A stretch of 64,000 nt of DNA, from assembly GCF_031583065.1 (NCBI RefSeq), contig NZ_CP134053.1, forward strand, positions 682,001 through 746,000, given 5' to 3'. The position numbers and the translations under genes were made by a program. Shown in pieces: positions 35,415 to 50,500 of this stretch. This DNA is from Streptomyces sp. CGMCC 4.7035. Its GTDB lineage: Bacteria > Actinomycetota > Actinomycetes > Streptomycetales > Streptomycetaceae. Below the pieces are notes generated by a model. The model saw only the letters and a program-made list of their open reading frames with translations. It had not been told where the DNA came from and did no database searches. Position 1 is the stretch's first letter. Each line of letters begins with the position of its first letter.

Positions 35415-36296
35415 ATGAGGGACAGGATCGTGCGGCGCGGGATCCTCCCGATCGCGGCGATCGCCGCGCTGTTCGCCGTGGGGGCGTGCGGCTTCTCCGG
35501 CGGCGGTGACTCCCACAAGGGCTCCGCGGTGCCCTCCGGTGGCCGCGCGGGGCGCGTCGAGCCCCGGTCGGTGACCGCGCTGCGCGCCGTCGAGAAGGCG
35601 ACCGCCGGAGCCGGCTCCGCGCGGATCGAGTCCGTGACGGACATGGGCGGGATGCTGTCCCTGAAGACGGACGGCGCCCTGGGCTGGTCGCGCGCCCCGG
35701 TCGGCACCCTCCGCATCACCTACACCGGCGGCCGACTCGCCGAGACCATGCGCAAGCTGAACAGCACGTCCATGGAGGCCCGGCTGCTGCCCGACGCCTA
35801 CTACGCGAAGGTCGGTGCCACGTTCGCCCGCCGGCTGCACGGCAGGCACTGGATCAGGTACGTGTACGACGACCTGGCGGCCCTCCCGGGCGGCTCGGGG
35901 GCCCAACTGTCGGACCAGCTGCGCAACACCGCCCCGCTCCAGCCGGTGAGGCTGCTGCTGGCCTCCGGGGACGTGCGCAGGGTCGGCGAGGAGACGGTGC
36001 GCGGCCGGCACGCCACGCACTACTCGGGCACGGTCATGACGGCGGCCCTCACCGGCGAGGACGTCGCCGGGCTCAAGGAGCAGCTGGAGCAGGCCGGGGT
36101 CACTGCGGAGACCGTCGACATCTGGGTCGACGACCACAACCTGTTGATCAAGAAGACCGAGCGGGGCGAGCTGTCGTCGGGGCGGATGTCCTCGACCGCG
36201 TACTACCGCGACTACGGAGTGCAGGTCCCGGCCACCGAGCCCCCGGCGGCGGACACCGCCGACTTCAAGGAACTGATGAGCACACAGGGCTCGTAG
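35415..36296 (+). CDS. Lipoprotein of the LppX/LprAFG-like type (copy 1)
   Basis: 293-aa predicted exported lipoprotein. Start ATG 35415 has AGGGGGGACC at good spacing. The signal peptide is MRDRIVRRGILPIAAIAALF and the lipobox VGAC is followed by GFSGGG, so Cys would be lipidated and the protein anchored to the outer face of the membrane. The mature part (ARIESVTDMGG, YYAKVGATFARR, ATHYSGTVM, VDIWVDDHNLLIKK) resembles the actinobacterial lipid-binding lipoprotein fold. The next lipoprotein shares its architecture: Ala-rich helix, TTHYxG motif, then VDIWVD/MDMWID. The two occupy the same place between rplA and rplJ in other streptomycetes; their role there is unknown. Confidence 0.85.
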   Translation: MRDRIVRRGILPIAAIAALFAVGACGFSGGGDSHKGSAVPSGGRAGRVEPRSVTALRAVEKATAGAGSARIESVTDMGGMLSLKTDGALGWSRAPVGTLRITYTGGRLAETMRKLNSTSMEARLLPDAYYAKVGATFARRLHGRHWIRYVYDDLAALPGGSGAQLSDQLRNTAPLQPVRLLLASGDVRRVGEETVRGRHATHYSGTVMTAALTGEDVAGLKEQLEQAGVTAETVDIWVDDHNLLIKKTERGELSSGRMSSTAYYRDYGVQVPATEPPAADTADFKELMSTQGS

Positions 36297-36299
36297 GGT

Positions 36300-36812
36300 G
36301 CCGTGGCCGCCTCGGTCTCACGGTGGTCCGGGCCCATGGCCGTCCGGCCTCGTGGCGGTCCGGGCCCATGGCCGTCCAGCCTCACGGCGGTCCGGGCTTC
36401 ACGGTGGTCCGGGCCTTGTGGAGGTCTGGGCCTCATGGCCGCTCCCGGTGGCCGCTCCGGGCCTCACGGCCGGCCGGGCCTCATGGCCGCCCCGGCCCTC
36501 GCGGCGGTCTGGGTCTCGCGGCCGTCCGGCCTCACGGTCGCTCTGGGTCTCAGGTCGGTCTGGCTCTCAGGGCGGTCCGGGCCTCGCGGCGCTCCGGCCC
36601 TCACGGCGCTCCGGCCCTCGCGGCGGTCCGGGCCTCACGGCCGCCCCGGCCCTCACGGCCATCCGGGCCTACAGTCATCTGGGCCTACAGCCATCTGGGC
36701 CTACAGCCGTCCGCGCCTGACGGCCGTCCGGGCCTACAGCCGTCCGCGCCTGACGGCCATCCGGTCCTACGACCGTCCGGTCCCACGGCCGTCCCGGCCA
36801 CACAGAAATCAC
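36300..36812. repeat. Degenerate 16-18 bp minisatellite between two lipoprotein genes
   Basis: About 29 head-to-tail units with consensus close to CCGTCCGGGCCTCACGG fill roughly 510 bp. Unit ends CCGT and ACGG are mutually complementary, so each can fold on itself. Because unit length is near 17, all three forward frames stay open and give Gly/Arg/Pro-rich nonsense; I do not call any as a gene. The last third drifts to units ending CTACAG. Confidence 0.85.
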
Positions 36813-36885
36813 GCGCCTCCGACGCCCCGTCAGGATAGGCTCGCCGTCTTGCTGTGAATCGACCATGTGTTCCTTGGGGGGAAAC

Positions 36886-37743
36886 ATGAGGGTTGCTGTG
36901 CGTGGTGCGGTGGAGCGTGGGGCGGCGGGCGCGGCGCTTGTCGCCCTGGTCCTCGGCGGCGGAGCCGTCGCCTGTTCGAAGGGCACCGCGGAGGAGTCGC
37001 CGCGGATGACGCCCGCCGCGGCCGTGGCCAAGGCGGCGAAGAACACCGAGAAGATCACGTCTCTCCATTACCGGATGACCGGCACGGTCCCCGGCGCGGG
37101 CCAGGTCAAGGGCGAGGCCCGGATGTCCATGAAGCCGCTCGCCATGAGCATGAAAATGACGGCCGAGAAGCAGGGCACCGACTCGGTCGAGATCCGGCTC
37201 GTCGACAAGGCGATGTACATCAACGGAGGCGCCGAGGCCGCCAAGGAGCTGGACGGCAAGATCTGGATGAAGTTCGATCTGGCCGCCATGGGCATGGACA
37301 AGCAGCTGAACACGAACCAGTTCGGCGGCGGTCAGGCCGACCAGAACCCGGCCCAGGAGTCCACGTTCCTCACCGGCTCCAAGCATGTGACGAAGGTCGG
37401 CACCGAGACGGTCGACGGCGTGAAGACGACGCACTACAAGGGCGATGTCACCCTCGAGGACATGCGTGCCTCCCTCAAGAACCTGGACAAGGCCACCCGC
37501 GAGCAGCGCGAGAAGAGCCTCGACCGGTTCGAGAAGATGGGCGCCGACAAGATGACCATGGACATGTGGATCGACGGCAGCGACCACACCAAGCAGTTCC
37601 GGATGCGGGGCGAGGCCGGCAAGGGCCCGCTCGACATGACCATCACCTTCCTCGACTTCAACAAGCCGGTGACGGTGACGGCCCCGGCCGCCAAGGACAC
37701 GGCCGACCTTGCCGACATAATGAAGCAGGCCCAGCAGGGCTGA
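36886..37743 (+). CDS. Lipoprotein of the LppX/LprAFG-like type (copy 2)
   Basis: 285-aa predicted lipoprotein. ATG 36886 has TGGGGGGAAAC directly upstream; a start at 36865 is less likely. Signal peptide followed by the lipobox AVAC and SKGTAEES. The mature region includes [45 protein letters not shown] and [19 protein letters not shown], a layout shared with the preceding lipoprotein and with actinobacterial lipoproteins that bind lipids or modulate cell-envelope lipid export. Function in streptomycetes is unknown. It immediately precedes the rplJ promoter. Confidence 0.87.
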   Translation: MRVAVRGAVERGAAGAALVALVLGGGAVACSKGTAEESPRMTPAAAVAKAAKNTEKITSLHYRMTGTVPGAGQVKGEARMSMKPLAMSMKMTAEKQGTDSVEIRLVDKAMYINGGAEAAKELDGKIWMKFDLAAMGMDKQLNTNQFGGGQADQNPAQESTFLTGSKHVTKVGTETVDGVKTTHYKGDVTLEDMRASLKNLDKATREQREKSLDRFEKMGADKMTMDMWIDGSDHTKQFRMRGEAGKGPLDMTITFLDFNKPVTVTAPAAKDTADLADIMKQAQQG

Positions 37744-37759
37744 GCCCCGGGGAGCGGAT

Positions 37760-37789
37760 TTGCTTGACGGCGATCCGTTCCCGTACTCT
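37760..37789 (+). promoter_or_regulatory. Candidate rplJ promoter
   Basis: TTGCTT (37760-37765) and TACTCT (37784-37789) are 18 bp apart; an overlapping TTGACG gives a shorter 14-bp spacer. It lies directly after the second lipoprotein gene and upstream of the long rplJ leader. Confidence 0.5.
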
Positions 37790-37794
37790 CCTAC

Positions 37795-37885
37795 AGAAGC
37801 CAAAGACCGCTGGTCGTTGCCGTGTGCTCGGATGAGGGCGCGGTGGCCGAAGGATCCGCTGAACTGCGGACGACCCGCGCAGGTG
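37795..37885 (+). ncRNA. Probable L10 (rplJ) leader RNA
   Basis: The 240-nt leader of rplJ contains AAGACCGCTGGTCGTTG and, 50 nt later, GACGACCCGCGCAGGTGA. GGTCGT (37812-37817) pairs with ACGACC (37870-37875), closing a branched structure like the L10(L12)4-binding leader known in other bacteria. Assignment is from position and folding by eye. Confidence 0.55.
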
Positions 37886-37941
37886 ACAGTGGAAGAACTC
37901 CCGGAGTATGTGCGTACGCCGCATGTACAGCCGGTCGAGTC

Positions 37942-37975
37942 CGCCCCGTGCGCCTGCGCCGGGGCGTTTCGTTTT
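37942..37975 (+). terminator. Attenuator-like hairpin in the rplJ leader
   Basis: CGCCCCG (37942-37948) pairs with CGGGGCG (37960-37966) and is followed directly by TTTCGTTTT, 60 nt before the L10 start. It looks like an intrinsic terminator that could be controlled by L10 binding further upstream. Confidence 0.6.
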
Positions 37976-38026
37976 CCCCAGCCCCTTCCGAGCGGTCCTC
38001 ATCACCCGGAAGGAGGCCGACGCTCT

Positions 38027-38557
38027 ATGGCAAGGCCCGACAAGGCTGCCGCGGTAGCCGAGCTCGCGGAGCAGTTCCGCAGCTCGAACGCCGCCGTGCT
38101 GACCGAGTACCGGGGTCTCACCGTGGCGCAGCTCAAGAACCTGCGCCGTTCGCTCGGTGAGAACGCCCAGTACGCCGTGGTGAAGAACACGCTGACCAAG
38201 ATTGCGGCCAACGAGGCCGGGATCACTACGCTCGACGACCTGTTCAACGGTCCGACGGCGGTCGCCTTCGTCACCGGTGACCCGGTGGAGTCGGCGAAGG
38301 GTCTTCGTGACTTCGCCAAGGAGAACCCGAACCTCGTCATCAAGGGCGGTGTCCTTGAAGGCAAGGCGCTCTCCGCCGACGAGATCAAGAAGCTTGCGGA
38401 CCTCGAGTCCCGCGAGGTTCTGCTCGCCAAGCTGGCGGGTGCCTTCAAGGGCAAGCAGACGCAGACTGCTCAGCTCTTCCAGGCGCTTCCCTCGAAGCTC
38501 GTCCGCACCGTGGACGCCCTTCGTGCCAAGCAGGCCGAGCAGGGCGGTGCCGAGTAA
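38027..38557 (+). CDS. rplJ: 50S ribosomal protein L10
   Basis: 176-aa stalk-base protein that anchors L7/L12 dimers and binds 23S rRNA next to L11. Starts [17 protein letters not shown]; conserved [32 protein letters not shown] and [12 protein letters not shown]; the C-terminal helix that carries L7/L12 ends [18 protein letters not shown] lies about 11 nt before the ATG. It has a long regulatory leader. Confidence 0.97.
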   Translation: MARPDKAAAVAELAEQFRSSNAAVLTEYRGLTVAQLKNLRRSLGENAQYAVVKNTLTKIAANEAGITTLDDLFNGPTAVAFVTGDPVESAKGLRDFAKENPNLVIKGGVLEGKALSADEIKKLADLESREVLLAKLAGAFKGKQTQTAQLFQALPSKLVRTVDALRAKQAEQGGAE

Positions 38558-38668
38558 TTCGGCTCGCGAAATGACCGCCGCCTGAGGCGACGGTCGTAGC
38601 GGGCCGAACGTACGCCCGCCATACATGTACATCCGGCACCAGCCGAATTAGTGGAAGGATCGCCCATC

Positions 38669-39052
38669 ATGGCGAAGCTCAGCCAGGAAGACCTGCTCGC
38701 GCAGTTCGAGGAGATGACCCTCATCGAGCTCTCCGAGTTCGTGAAGGCGTTCGAGGAGAAGTTCGACGTCACCGCCGCCGCCGCGGTCGCCGTTGCCGGC
38801 CCCGCCGTCCCCGGCGCCCCGGCCGAGGCCGAGGAGGAGAAGGACGAGTTCGACGTCATCCTCACCGGCGCCGGCGACAAGAAGATCCAGGTCATCAAGG
38901 TCGTGCGCGAGCTGACCTCCCTCGGCCTGAAGGAGGCCAAGGACCTGGTCGACGGCACCCCGAAGCCGGTCCTGGAGAAGGTCAACAAGGAGGCCGCGGA
39001 CAAGGCCGCCGAGGCCCTCAAGGGCGCCGGCGCCTCCGTCGAGGTCAAGTAA
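38669..39052 (+). CDS. rplL: 50S ribosomal protein L7/L12
   Basis: 127-aa acidic stalk protein that recruits translational GTPases. Starts [17 protein letters not shown]; an Ala/Pro-rich hinge ([19 protein letters not shown]) near residues 38-56; conserved C-terminal domain with [20 protein letters not shown] and [14 protein letters not shown] 38669 with GGAAGGA about 10 nt upstream. Confidence 0.97.
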   Translation: MAKLSQEDLLAQFEEMTLIELSEFVKAFEEKFDVTAAAAVAVAGPAVPGAPAEAEEEKDEFDVILTGAGDKKIQVIKVVRELTSLGLKEAKDLVDGTPKPVLEKVNKEAADKAAEALKGAGASVEVK

Positions 39053-39080
39053 GACCTCCTCGGGTCCGCACGGGACTCAT

Positions 39081-39113
39081 GGGGCCGTACGGGGCTTTGC
39101 TCCGTACGGCCCC
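39081..39113 (+). terminator. Hairpin after rplL
   Basis: Perfect 12-bp stem (39081-39092 with 39102-39113). Possibly a partial terminator controlling read-through into rpoB. Confidence 0.7.
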
Positions 39114-39210
39114 TCTCGCGGCCGCCGGTCGCAGCTCGTTCGAATGCTGCACACCGCGTCCCCAGGGATGCCGGTCTTGGCTCACTCGTAGGGCTGTAAC
39201 GCGAACGCAC

Positions 39211-39246
39211 CGAAGAGCGATCATCCATCCGGGTGGTCGCTCTTCG
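39211..39246. terminator. Second hairpin in the rplL-rpoB gap
   Basis: A 10-bp perfect stem (39211-39220 with 39237-39246) extends to 13 bp with one G-T pair. About 300 bp upstream of the rpoB promoter. The 690-bp gap from 39053 to 39744 has no gene; besides these hairpins and the promoter I see nothing. Confidence 0.6.
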
Positions 39247-39552
39247 GCGTTCCGGGGGGTCCGGTGTCGGCTGCCTTGCGCCCGTCACCGCGGGGAGTAT
39301 GGTGATCTTCGTCGTGCCTCCCGAGGGCCCCGGTGACAGGTTGCAAGTGACGATGGCAGCACCCGGTTTGGGCAAGGGGGGCCTTGACGAACTGCACGCA
39401 GCGCGCAATTCTCAGGACGCGTCGTCACAACGATCCGGATCCGAGGCATGGATCGACGGCGAAGAGGGCAGTATCGATGTGCATCGAAGGCGTGACTTGC
39501 CGCAGGTGTTGAGGAACAAGAGGGCCTCCGACGTGAGCCGGAAAACCCGCAC

Positions 39553-39581
39553 TGGACATCAGTGTGCCAAGTGGCTACACT
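39553..39581 (+). promoter_or_regulatory. rpoB promoter
   Basis: TGGACA (39553-39558), a 17-bp spacer and TACACT (39576-39581): a near-consensus vegetative promoter. The transcript would have a leader of about 155 nt before rpoB. Confidence 0.75.
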
Positions 39582-39744
39582 GACCCTTTGCGCTGCCTGT
39601 TAGCTGCCTCCTGCCCGTCACCAGGAGCATGCCCCTCGCCTGAGCACCGACGATAAAGAGTCTCCGACCTGGGACTTTCCATCTCTGTGCCCCGGCGGGA
39701 CCGGTACGCGCGTAGTGAGTCCGAGCCCTCGGAAGGACCCCCTC

Positions 39745-42700
39745 TTGGCCGCCTCGCGCACTGCCTCGACCGCGAATACGAACAACGGCGCAAGCACTGC
39801 CCCGCTGCGCATCTCCTTTGCAAAGATCAAGGAGCCCCTCGAGGTTCCGAACCTGCTCGCGCTGCAGACCGAGAGCTTCGACTGGCTGCTCGGCAACACC
39901 GCCTGGCAGAGTCGGGTCGAGGAGGCTCTGGAGTCTGGTCAGGACGTCCCCACCAAGTCCGGCCTCGAGGAGATCTTCGAGGAGATCTCCCCGATCGAGG
40001 ACTTCTCCGGGTCGATGTCGCTGACGTTCCGGGACCACCGCTTCGAGCCGCCGAAGAACTCGATCGACGAGTGCAAGGATCGCGACTTCACGTACGCGGC
40101 TCCGCTCTTCGTCACGGCCGAGTTCACCAACAACGAGACCGGCGAGATCAAGTCCCAGACTGTCTTCATGGGCGACTTCCCGCTCATGACGCACAAGGGC
40201 ACCTTCGTCATCAACGGCACCGAGCGTGTCGTGGTGTCGCAGCTGGTCCGTTCGCCGGGTGTCTACTTCGACTCCTCCATCGACAAGACGTCCGACAAGG
40301 ACATCTTCTCCGCCAAGATCATCCCGTCCCGGGGTGCCTGGCTGGAGATGGAGATCGACAAGCGCGACATGGTCGGTGTCCGCATCGACCGCAAGCGCAA
40401 GCAGTCCGTGACCGTCCTCCTGAAGGCGCTCGGCTGGACGACCGAGCAGATCCTCGAGGAGTTCGGCGAGTACGAGTCCATGCGCGCCACCCTGGAGAAG
40501 GACCACACCCAGGGCCAGGACGACGCGCTGCTCGACATCTACCGCAAGCTGCGTCCGGGCGAGCCCCCCACGCGTGAGGCCGCGCAGACGCTGCTCGAGA
40601 ACCTCTACTTCAACCCCAAGCGCTACGACCTCGCCAAGGTCGGCCGCTACAAGGTCAACAAGAAGCTGGCCGCGGACGCGCCGCTCGACGCGGGCATCCT
40701 GACCGTCGAGGACATCATCTCGACGATCAAGTACCTGGTGAAGCTGCACGCCGGCGAGACCGAGACGGTCGGCGACAGCGGCCAGACGATCGTCGTCGAG
40801 ACCGACGACATCGACCACTTCGGCAACCGTCGTCTGCGCAGCGTCGGCGAGCTCATCCAGAACCAGGTCCGTACGGGTCTGGCGCGTATGGAGCGAGTCG
40901 TCCGCGAGCGGATGACGACCCAGGACGTCGAGGCGATCACGCCGCAGACCCTGATCAACATCCGGCCGGTCGTCGCCTCCATCAAGGAGTTCTTCGGCAC
41001 CAGCCAGCTGTCGCAGTTCATGGACCAGAACAACCCGCTGTCGGGTCTCACCCACAAGCGCCGTCTGTCGGCTCTTGGCCCGGGTGGTCTCTCCCGTGAG
41101 CGGGCCGGCTTCGAGGTCCGTGACGTGCACCCGTCTCACTACGGCCGTATGTGCCCGATCGAGACGCCCGAAGGCCCGAACATCGGTCTGATCGGCTCGC
41201 TCGCCTCCTACGGTCGCGTCAACGCGTTCGGTTTCGTCGAGACGCCGTACCGCAAGGTCGTCGACGGCCAGGTCACCGACGAGGTGGACTACCTGACCGC
41301 CGACGAGGAGGACCGGTTCGTCATCGCGCAGGCCAACGCCACGCTCAACGACGACCTCCGGTTCGCCGAGGCCCGCGTCCTGGTCCGCCGCCGTGGGGGC
41401 GAGGTCGACTACGTCAGCCCCGAAGACGTGGACTACATGGACGTCTCGCCGCGCCAGATGGTGTCGGTCGCGACCGCCATGATCCCGTTCCTCGAGCACG
41501 ACGACGCCAACCGTGCCCTCATGGGCGCGAACATGATGCGTCAGGCCGTGCCGCTGATTAAGTCCGAGGCCCCGCTCGTCGGCACCGGCATGGAGTACCG
41601 CTCCGCCGTCGACGCCGGCGACGTGGTCAAGGCCGAGAAGGCGGGTGTGGTCCAGGAGGTCTCCGCGGACTACATCACCACCGCCAACGACGACGGCACG
41701 TACATCACGTACCGCCTTGCCAAGTTCGCCCGCTCCAACCAGGGCACCTCGGTCAACCAGAAGGTCGTCGTCGCCGAGGGCGACCGGATCATCGAGGGCC
41801 AGGTCCTCGCCGACGGTCCGGCCACTCAGAACGGTGAGATGGCGCTGGGCAAGAACCTGCTCGTGGCGTTCATGCCGTGGGAGGGTCACAACTACGAGGA
41901 CGCGATCATCCTGTCGCAGCGCCTCGTGCAGGACGACGTCCTCTCCTCGATCCACATCGAGGAGCACGAGGTCGACGCCCGTGACACCAAGCTCGGCCCC
42001 GAGGAGATCACCCGGGACATCCCGAACGTCTCCGAGGAGGTCCTCGCCGACCTCGACGAGCGCGGCATCATCCGTATCGGTGCCGAGGTCGTCGCCGGCG
42101 ACATCCTGGTCGGCAAGGTCACGCCCAAGGGTGAGACCGAGCTGACCCCGGAGGAGCGCCTGCTGCGCGCCATCTTCGGCGAGAAGGCCCGTGAGGTCCG
42201 TGACACCTCGCTGAAGGTGCCGCACGGCGAGATCGGCAAGGTCATCGGCGTGCGCGTCTTCGACCGTGAGGAGGGCGACGAGCTTCCCCCGGGTGTGAAC
42301 CAGCTTGTGCGCGTGTACGTGGCGCAGAAGCGCAAGATCACCGACGGTGACAAGCTCGCCGGCCGCCACGGCAACAAGGGTGTCATCTCGAAGATCCTGC
42401 CCATCGAGGACATGCCGTTCCTCGAGGACGGAACTCCGGTCGACATCATCCTCAACCCGCTGGGTGTGCCGTCCCGAATGAACCCGGGACAGGTCCTGGA
42501 GATCCACCTCGGCTGGCTCGCCAGCCGCGGCTGGGACGTCTCCGGCCTCGCCGACGAGTGGGCGCAGCGCCTCCAGGCCATCGGTGCCGACCAGGTCGCC
42601 CCGGGCACCAACGTCGCCACCCCGGTCTTCGACGGTGCGCGCGAGGACGAGCTGGCGGGCCTGCTGCAGCACACCATCCCGAACCGCGACGGCGAGCGCA

Positions 42701-43230
42701 TGGTGCTCCCGTCCGGCAAGGCGCGGCTGTTCGACGGCCGTTCGGGTGAGCCGTTCCCGGACCCGATCTCGGTCGGCTACATGTACATCCTGAAGCTGCA
42801 CCACCTGGTCGACGACAAGCTGCACGCCCGCTCGACCGGTCCGTACTCGATGATCACCCAGCAGCCGCTGGGTGGTAAGGCTCAGTTCGGTGGCCAGCGC
42901 TTCGGTGAGATGGAGGTGTGGGCGCTGGAGGCGTACGGCGCCGCGTACGCCCTCCAGGAGCTCCTGACCATCAAGTCCGACGACGTCACCGGCCGCGTGA
43001 AGGTCTACGAGGCCATCGTCAAGGGCGAGAACATCCCCGAGCCCGGCATCCCCGAGTCCTTCAAGGTGCTCATCAAGGAGATGCAGTCCCTGTGCCTGAA
43101 CGTGGAGGTGCTGTCCAGCGACGGTATGTCCATCGAGATGCGTGACACCGACGAGGACGTCTTCCGCGCTGCGGAGGAGCTCGGCATCGACCTGTCCCGG
43201 CGCGAGCCGAGCAGCGTCGAAGAGGTCTGA
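39745..43230 (+). CDS. rpoB: DNA-directed RNA polymerase beta subunit
   Basis: 1161-aa catalytic-core subunit. I choose TTG 39745 ([14 protein letters not shown]) because GGAAGGA lies 7 nt upstream and it gives the standard streptomycete length; an in-frame GTG at 39715 would add ten residues. The rifampicin region is wild type by eye ([20 protein letters not shown] then RLSALGPGG), so the Asp, His and Ser positions most often mutated to resistance are unchanged. Also visible: [32 protein letters not shown] and the C-terminal [20 protein letters not shown]. Followed after 97 bp by rpoC. Confidence 0.98.
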   Translation: MAASRTASTANTNNGASTAPLRISFAKIKEPLEVPNLLALQTESFDWLLGNTAWQSRVEEALESGQDVPTKSGLEEIFEEISPIEDFSGSMSLTFRDHRFEPPKNSIDECKDRDFTYAAPLFVTAEFTNNETGEIKSQTVFMGDFPLMTHKGTFVINGTERVVVSQLVRSPGVYFDSSIDKTSDKDIFSAKIIPSRGAWLEMEIDKRDMVGVRIDRKRKQSVTVLLKALGWTTEQILEEFGEYESMRATLEKDHTQGQDDALLDIYRKLRPGEPPTREAAQTLLENLYFNPKRYDLAKVGRYKVNKKLAADAPLDAGILTVEDIISTIKYLVKLHAGETETVGDSGQTIVVETDDIDHFGNRRLRSVGELIQNQVRTGLARMERVVRERMTTQDVEAITPQTLINIRPVVASIKEFFGTSQLSQFMDQNNPLSGLTHKRRLSALGPGGLSRERAGFEVRDVHPSHYGRMCPIETPEGPNIGLIGSLASYGRVNAFGFVETPYRKVVDGQVTDEVDYLTADEEDRFVIAQANATLNDDLRFAEARVLVRRRGGEVDYVSPEDVDYMDVSPRQMVSVATAMIPFLEHDDANRALMGANMMRQAVPLIKSEAPLVGTGMEYRSAVDAGDVVKAEKAGVVQEVSADYITTANDDGTYITYRLAKFARSNQGTSVNQKVVVAEGDRIIEGQVLADGPATQNGEMALGKNLLVAFMPWEGHNYEDAIILSQRLVQDDVLSSIHIEEHEVDARDTKLGPEEITRDIPNVSEEVLADLDERGIIRIGAEVVAGDILVGKVTPKGETELTPEERLLRAIFGEKAREVRDTSLKVPHGEIGKVIGVRVFDREEGDELPPGVNQLVRVYVAQKRKITDGDKLAGRHGNKGVISKILPIEDMPFLEDGTPVDIILNPLGVPSRMNPGQVLEIHLGWLASRGWDVSGLADEWAQRLQAIGADQVAPGTNVATPVFDGAREDELAGLLQHTIPNRDGERMVLPSGKARLFDGRSGEPFPDPISVGYMYILKLHHLVDDKLHARSTGPYSMITQQPLGGKAQFGGQRFGEMEVWALEAYGAAYALQELLTIKSDDVTGRVKVYEAIVKGENIPEPGIPESFKVLIKEMQSLCLNVEVLSSDGMSIEMRDTDEDVFRAAEELGIDLSRREPSSVEEV

Positions 43231-43327
43231 CGGGAGTCCGGCGGGCCCTGAACCCACCAGGGCCCGCCGACCCCCAGGCCCCCGTACAGACCGAAAGACT
43301 TACGACCCTGAGAGGGATTGACGCATA

Positions 43328-47227
<3,900 letters not shown>

Positions 47228-47244
47228 GCGAGCGATCGCATGAC

Positions 47245-47286
47245 CCGAAGGGCGGCCACTCCCACCGCGGAGTGGCCGCCCTTCGG
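47245..47286 (+). terminator. rpoBC terminator
   Basis: Perfect 18-bp stem (47245-47262 with 47269-47286), 6-nt loop, 17 nt after the rpoC stop. Confidence 0.92.
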
Positions 47287-47405
47287 CGTGTGCCTACCTG
47301 TTCCGACACGAGAGCCGGCTCACCATCGCGGCCCGCCGATGGCGCCGACCTTTCCCGCCGCGCGGAGAACCGTCGCCGCCGGACTCGACAGCTGCCCGCG
47401 CAGAA

Positions 47406-47435
47406 ACGCTCGGCTGGGAAACCCCAGCCGAGCGT
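47406..47435 (-). terminator. Terminator of the NRPS gene
   Basis: Perfect 13-bp stem (47406-47418 with 47423-47435) with AAAC loop, about 90 nt past the NRPS stop on the minus strand. Confidence 0.75.
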
Positions 47436-47523
47436 CTGCTTGTACTGATCGCGGCTTGATCAACTCACGGCGTGTCGCATCGGCCCCCGGAATTCGCCAG
47501 GTGCGCCGGTGCCCGCCCCTTCT

Positions 47524-50500
47524 TCACTCCTTGCGGGCCAGCCAGGCCTCCACCGCGGACCACACCGTCCCCAACGTCTCGGGCTCGGCGAGGTCGTAGT
47601 GGCCGCAGGCCACCCCGAAGCGGGTGATCTCCCCGGTCACGTACGGCTCCCACAGCTCGACCGTGGGCTCGTCCGGCGACCGGTGCTCCTCCGCGACGAC
47701 GAGCAGCACGTCCCCGGTGAAGCGTCCCGGCTCGTAGCCGGCGCGGATCATACTGTGGTTGTGCAGGACCCGGGCGAAGACCCGGTACTCGTCGTCCGTC
47801 ATCGCGCCCAGGCTGCTGCCCACCTCCCGGCGCACGACCTCGATGAGGTCGTCGGCGTCCGGCTGCGGAACGTCTCCGGCCTCCGCGCCGTCCGGCTGCG
47901 GAACGTCTCCGGCCACGGGGCCGTCCTGCTGCGGGACCCACGGGTACTGGTCCAGGACGACGAGTGCGCCGACCTCCTCACCCGACGACTGCAGCTGCAC
48001 GGCCATCTCGTGGGCGACTGCGCCTCCGTACGACCAGCCCAGTAGGTGGTAGGGGCCGCTGGGCTGCACCGAGCGCAGCTGCTCGATGTAGTCCGCCGCC
48101 ATCTCCTTGATGGAGCCCGCCGGTTCGCTGACCCCGTCCAGGCCGCGCGACTGGAGCCCGTACAGCGGGATCTCTGCCGGCACGTACCGGGCGAGTGGCA
48201 TGTAGCACCAGCTCAGCCCGATGGCCGGGTGCACCAGGAAGAACGGCGGTCGCTCTCCCCGCTCCCGGATCGGCAGCAGGACGTCGAGCGCGTCCCGCAC
48301 GGACGAGAGCGAGACCCGCTTGAGGAGCTCGGCGACGGTCGGGGCGGCGAACAGTTCGCGGACCGCGATCGCCAGCCCGCGCGCCCGCAGCCGCTCCACC
48401 AGCCTCACCGCCAGCAGCGAGTGGCCGCCCAGCGCGAAGAAGTCGTCGTCCACGCCGACCGAGTTGAGGCCGAGGACCTCGGCGAACGCCTCGCACACGT
48501 TAGCTTCGAGGGAGGTGACCGCCCAGTCGACCCTCTCCTCCACCACCGCGCTGTCCGGGACGGGCAGCGCCTTGCGGTCCAGCTTGCCGTTCGGCATCAG
48601 CGGCAGCTTGTCGATCACCACCACGGCCGAGGGGACCATGTAGCCGGGCAGCCGCTCCTGGGCGATCGCCCGGACCGCCTGTGCCAGGCCCTCGCGGACC
48701 TCCTGCGTGGTGTCCCGGTGGGGCACCACGTAGGCGACGAGCCGCTGGTCACCGGGGGTGTCCTCGCGGGTCAGGGCCACCGCCTGGGCGACCGACGGGT
48801 GGGTGGCCAGCAGTGCCTCGATCTCACCGAGCTCGACGCGGAACCCACGGATCTTGACCTGGTCGTCGGACCGGCCGACATACCGCAGGTCGCCGTCCGG
48901 GGTCCAGCGCACGACGTCGCCCGTACGGTACATCCGCGCGCCGTGGCCGCCGAACGGACTGGCCACGAAGCGCCCGGCCGTCAGGTCCGGCCGTCCCAGG
49001 TAGCCGCGGGCCATGCCGTCGCCGCCGATGTAGAGCTCACCTGCGACGCCGACAGGCACCGGGGCCAGCGCGTCGTCCAGCACGTACACCTGGGTGTTGC
49101 CGATCGGGCCGCCGATCGAGGTGGCGTCGGCGTCCTCCCCGGCCAGCACCTTGGCGGTCGACCAGACCGTGGTCTCGGTCGGACCGTACAGGTTGGTCAG
49201 GGTCGGCGTCCGGGACAGCAGGATCCGCGCCAGGTCGCTCGGTAGAGCCTCGGCGCCGATCATCGCCCGTACTCCGGTCCAGTCGACCGGGTCGTCGGCG
49301 TCGGCCACCAGCCCGCGCCACAGACTCGGGGTGGCGTGCACCAGCGTGATGCCGGCCGTGCGGATCAGCTGCCGCAGCGCCCACGGGTCGAGAACCTGCT
49401 CCTGAGCGGCGAGCACCAGCCGGGCCCCGTTGACCAGCGGCAGGTAGAACTCGAAGCCGGCCATGTCGCAGCCGTGCGTGCTGACGGCCAGCAGCCGGTC
49501 GGCCGTGCCCAGCCGGGACATCTCCTGCATGGAGTCCAGGAAGTTGACGATGGCCCGGTGCTCGACGAGCACACCCTTGGGCCGGCCGGTGGAACCGGAG
49601 GTGTAGATCACCCACATGGGGTTCTCCGGCCGCAGCGGAGCCGTACGGTCCGCGTCCGTCGGAGCGTGCCCGGCGTAGCGTGCGAGCTCCTCCCGCACCG
49701 AGGGGTCGTCGAGGACGACGACGGGGACGTCGGTCCGGGCCTCCGCTCCGACCTCGAACTCGGCGAGTCGCCCGCTCATCCCTGTGTTGGTCAGCAGGCA
49801 CACCGCGCCCGAGTCGGCGATCACGTACGCGATCCGGTCGGCCGGGTAGTGCGGGTCGATCGGCAGGTACGCTGCCCCTGCCTTGAGGACCCCGAGGAGA
49901 CCCACGATCAGGTCCGGGGTCCGCTCGAAGACCACCGCGACGACCGACTCGGGGCCCACGCCCCGGCCGATCAGGTACCGGGCGAGCCGGTTGGCACGGG
50001 CGTCGAGCTCGGCGTAGGTCAGCTCGGTGTGGCCGCAGACCAGGGCGGTCCGCTCCGGCGTACGGGCGACCTGCGCCTCGAACAGCCCGACGACGGTGGT
50101 GTCGGGGACCTCGGTCGCCGTGTCGTTCCACCCGATGAGCACTCGGTGGCGCTCGTCGTCGTCCAGGACGTCGACCGCGCCGAGCCGGACACCGGGATCG
50201 GCGCCCAGGGTCTCCAGCACGCGGCCGAGCCGCTCCGCGAGCCGGGTGACGGACTGCGGGTCGAACAGGTCTGCCGCCCCGATGACCGAGCCACGCATCC
50301 CGGCGGGCGCCCCGTCGGCGTCGAACAGCTCCATCATGTTGACATCCAGGTCGAACTTGACGACCGCTGCTTCGACGGACGGAGCGGGGGCCTGCCCGGG
50401 TGCGGTCTCCGGCTGACCGGCGGCATCCGCCGGCTCGTCGGATCCGGTCAGGTCCAGCACCGCCTCGGTGGTGTTCTCCAGCAGGAGCATCACCTGGAAC

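Noticed and set aside
36300..36812. CRISPR array
   Set aside because: Units are contiguous and degenerate with no unique spacers, and no cas genes are present.
36298..36857. Three overlapping plus-strand frames encoding Gly/Arg/Pro repeats
   Set aside because: All three frames stay open because the 17-bp repeat has few stops; no ribosome-binding site or consistent codon bias. Called as a DNA repeat instead.
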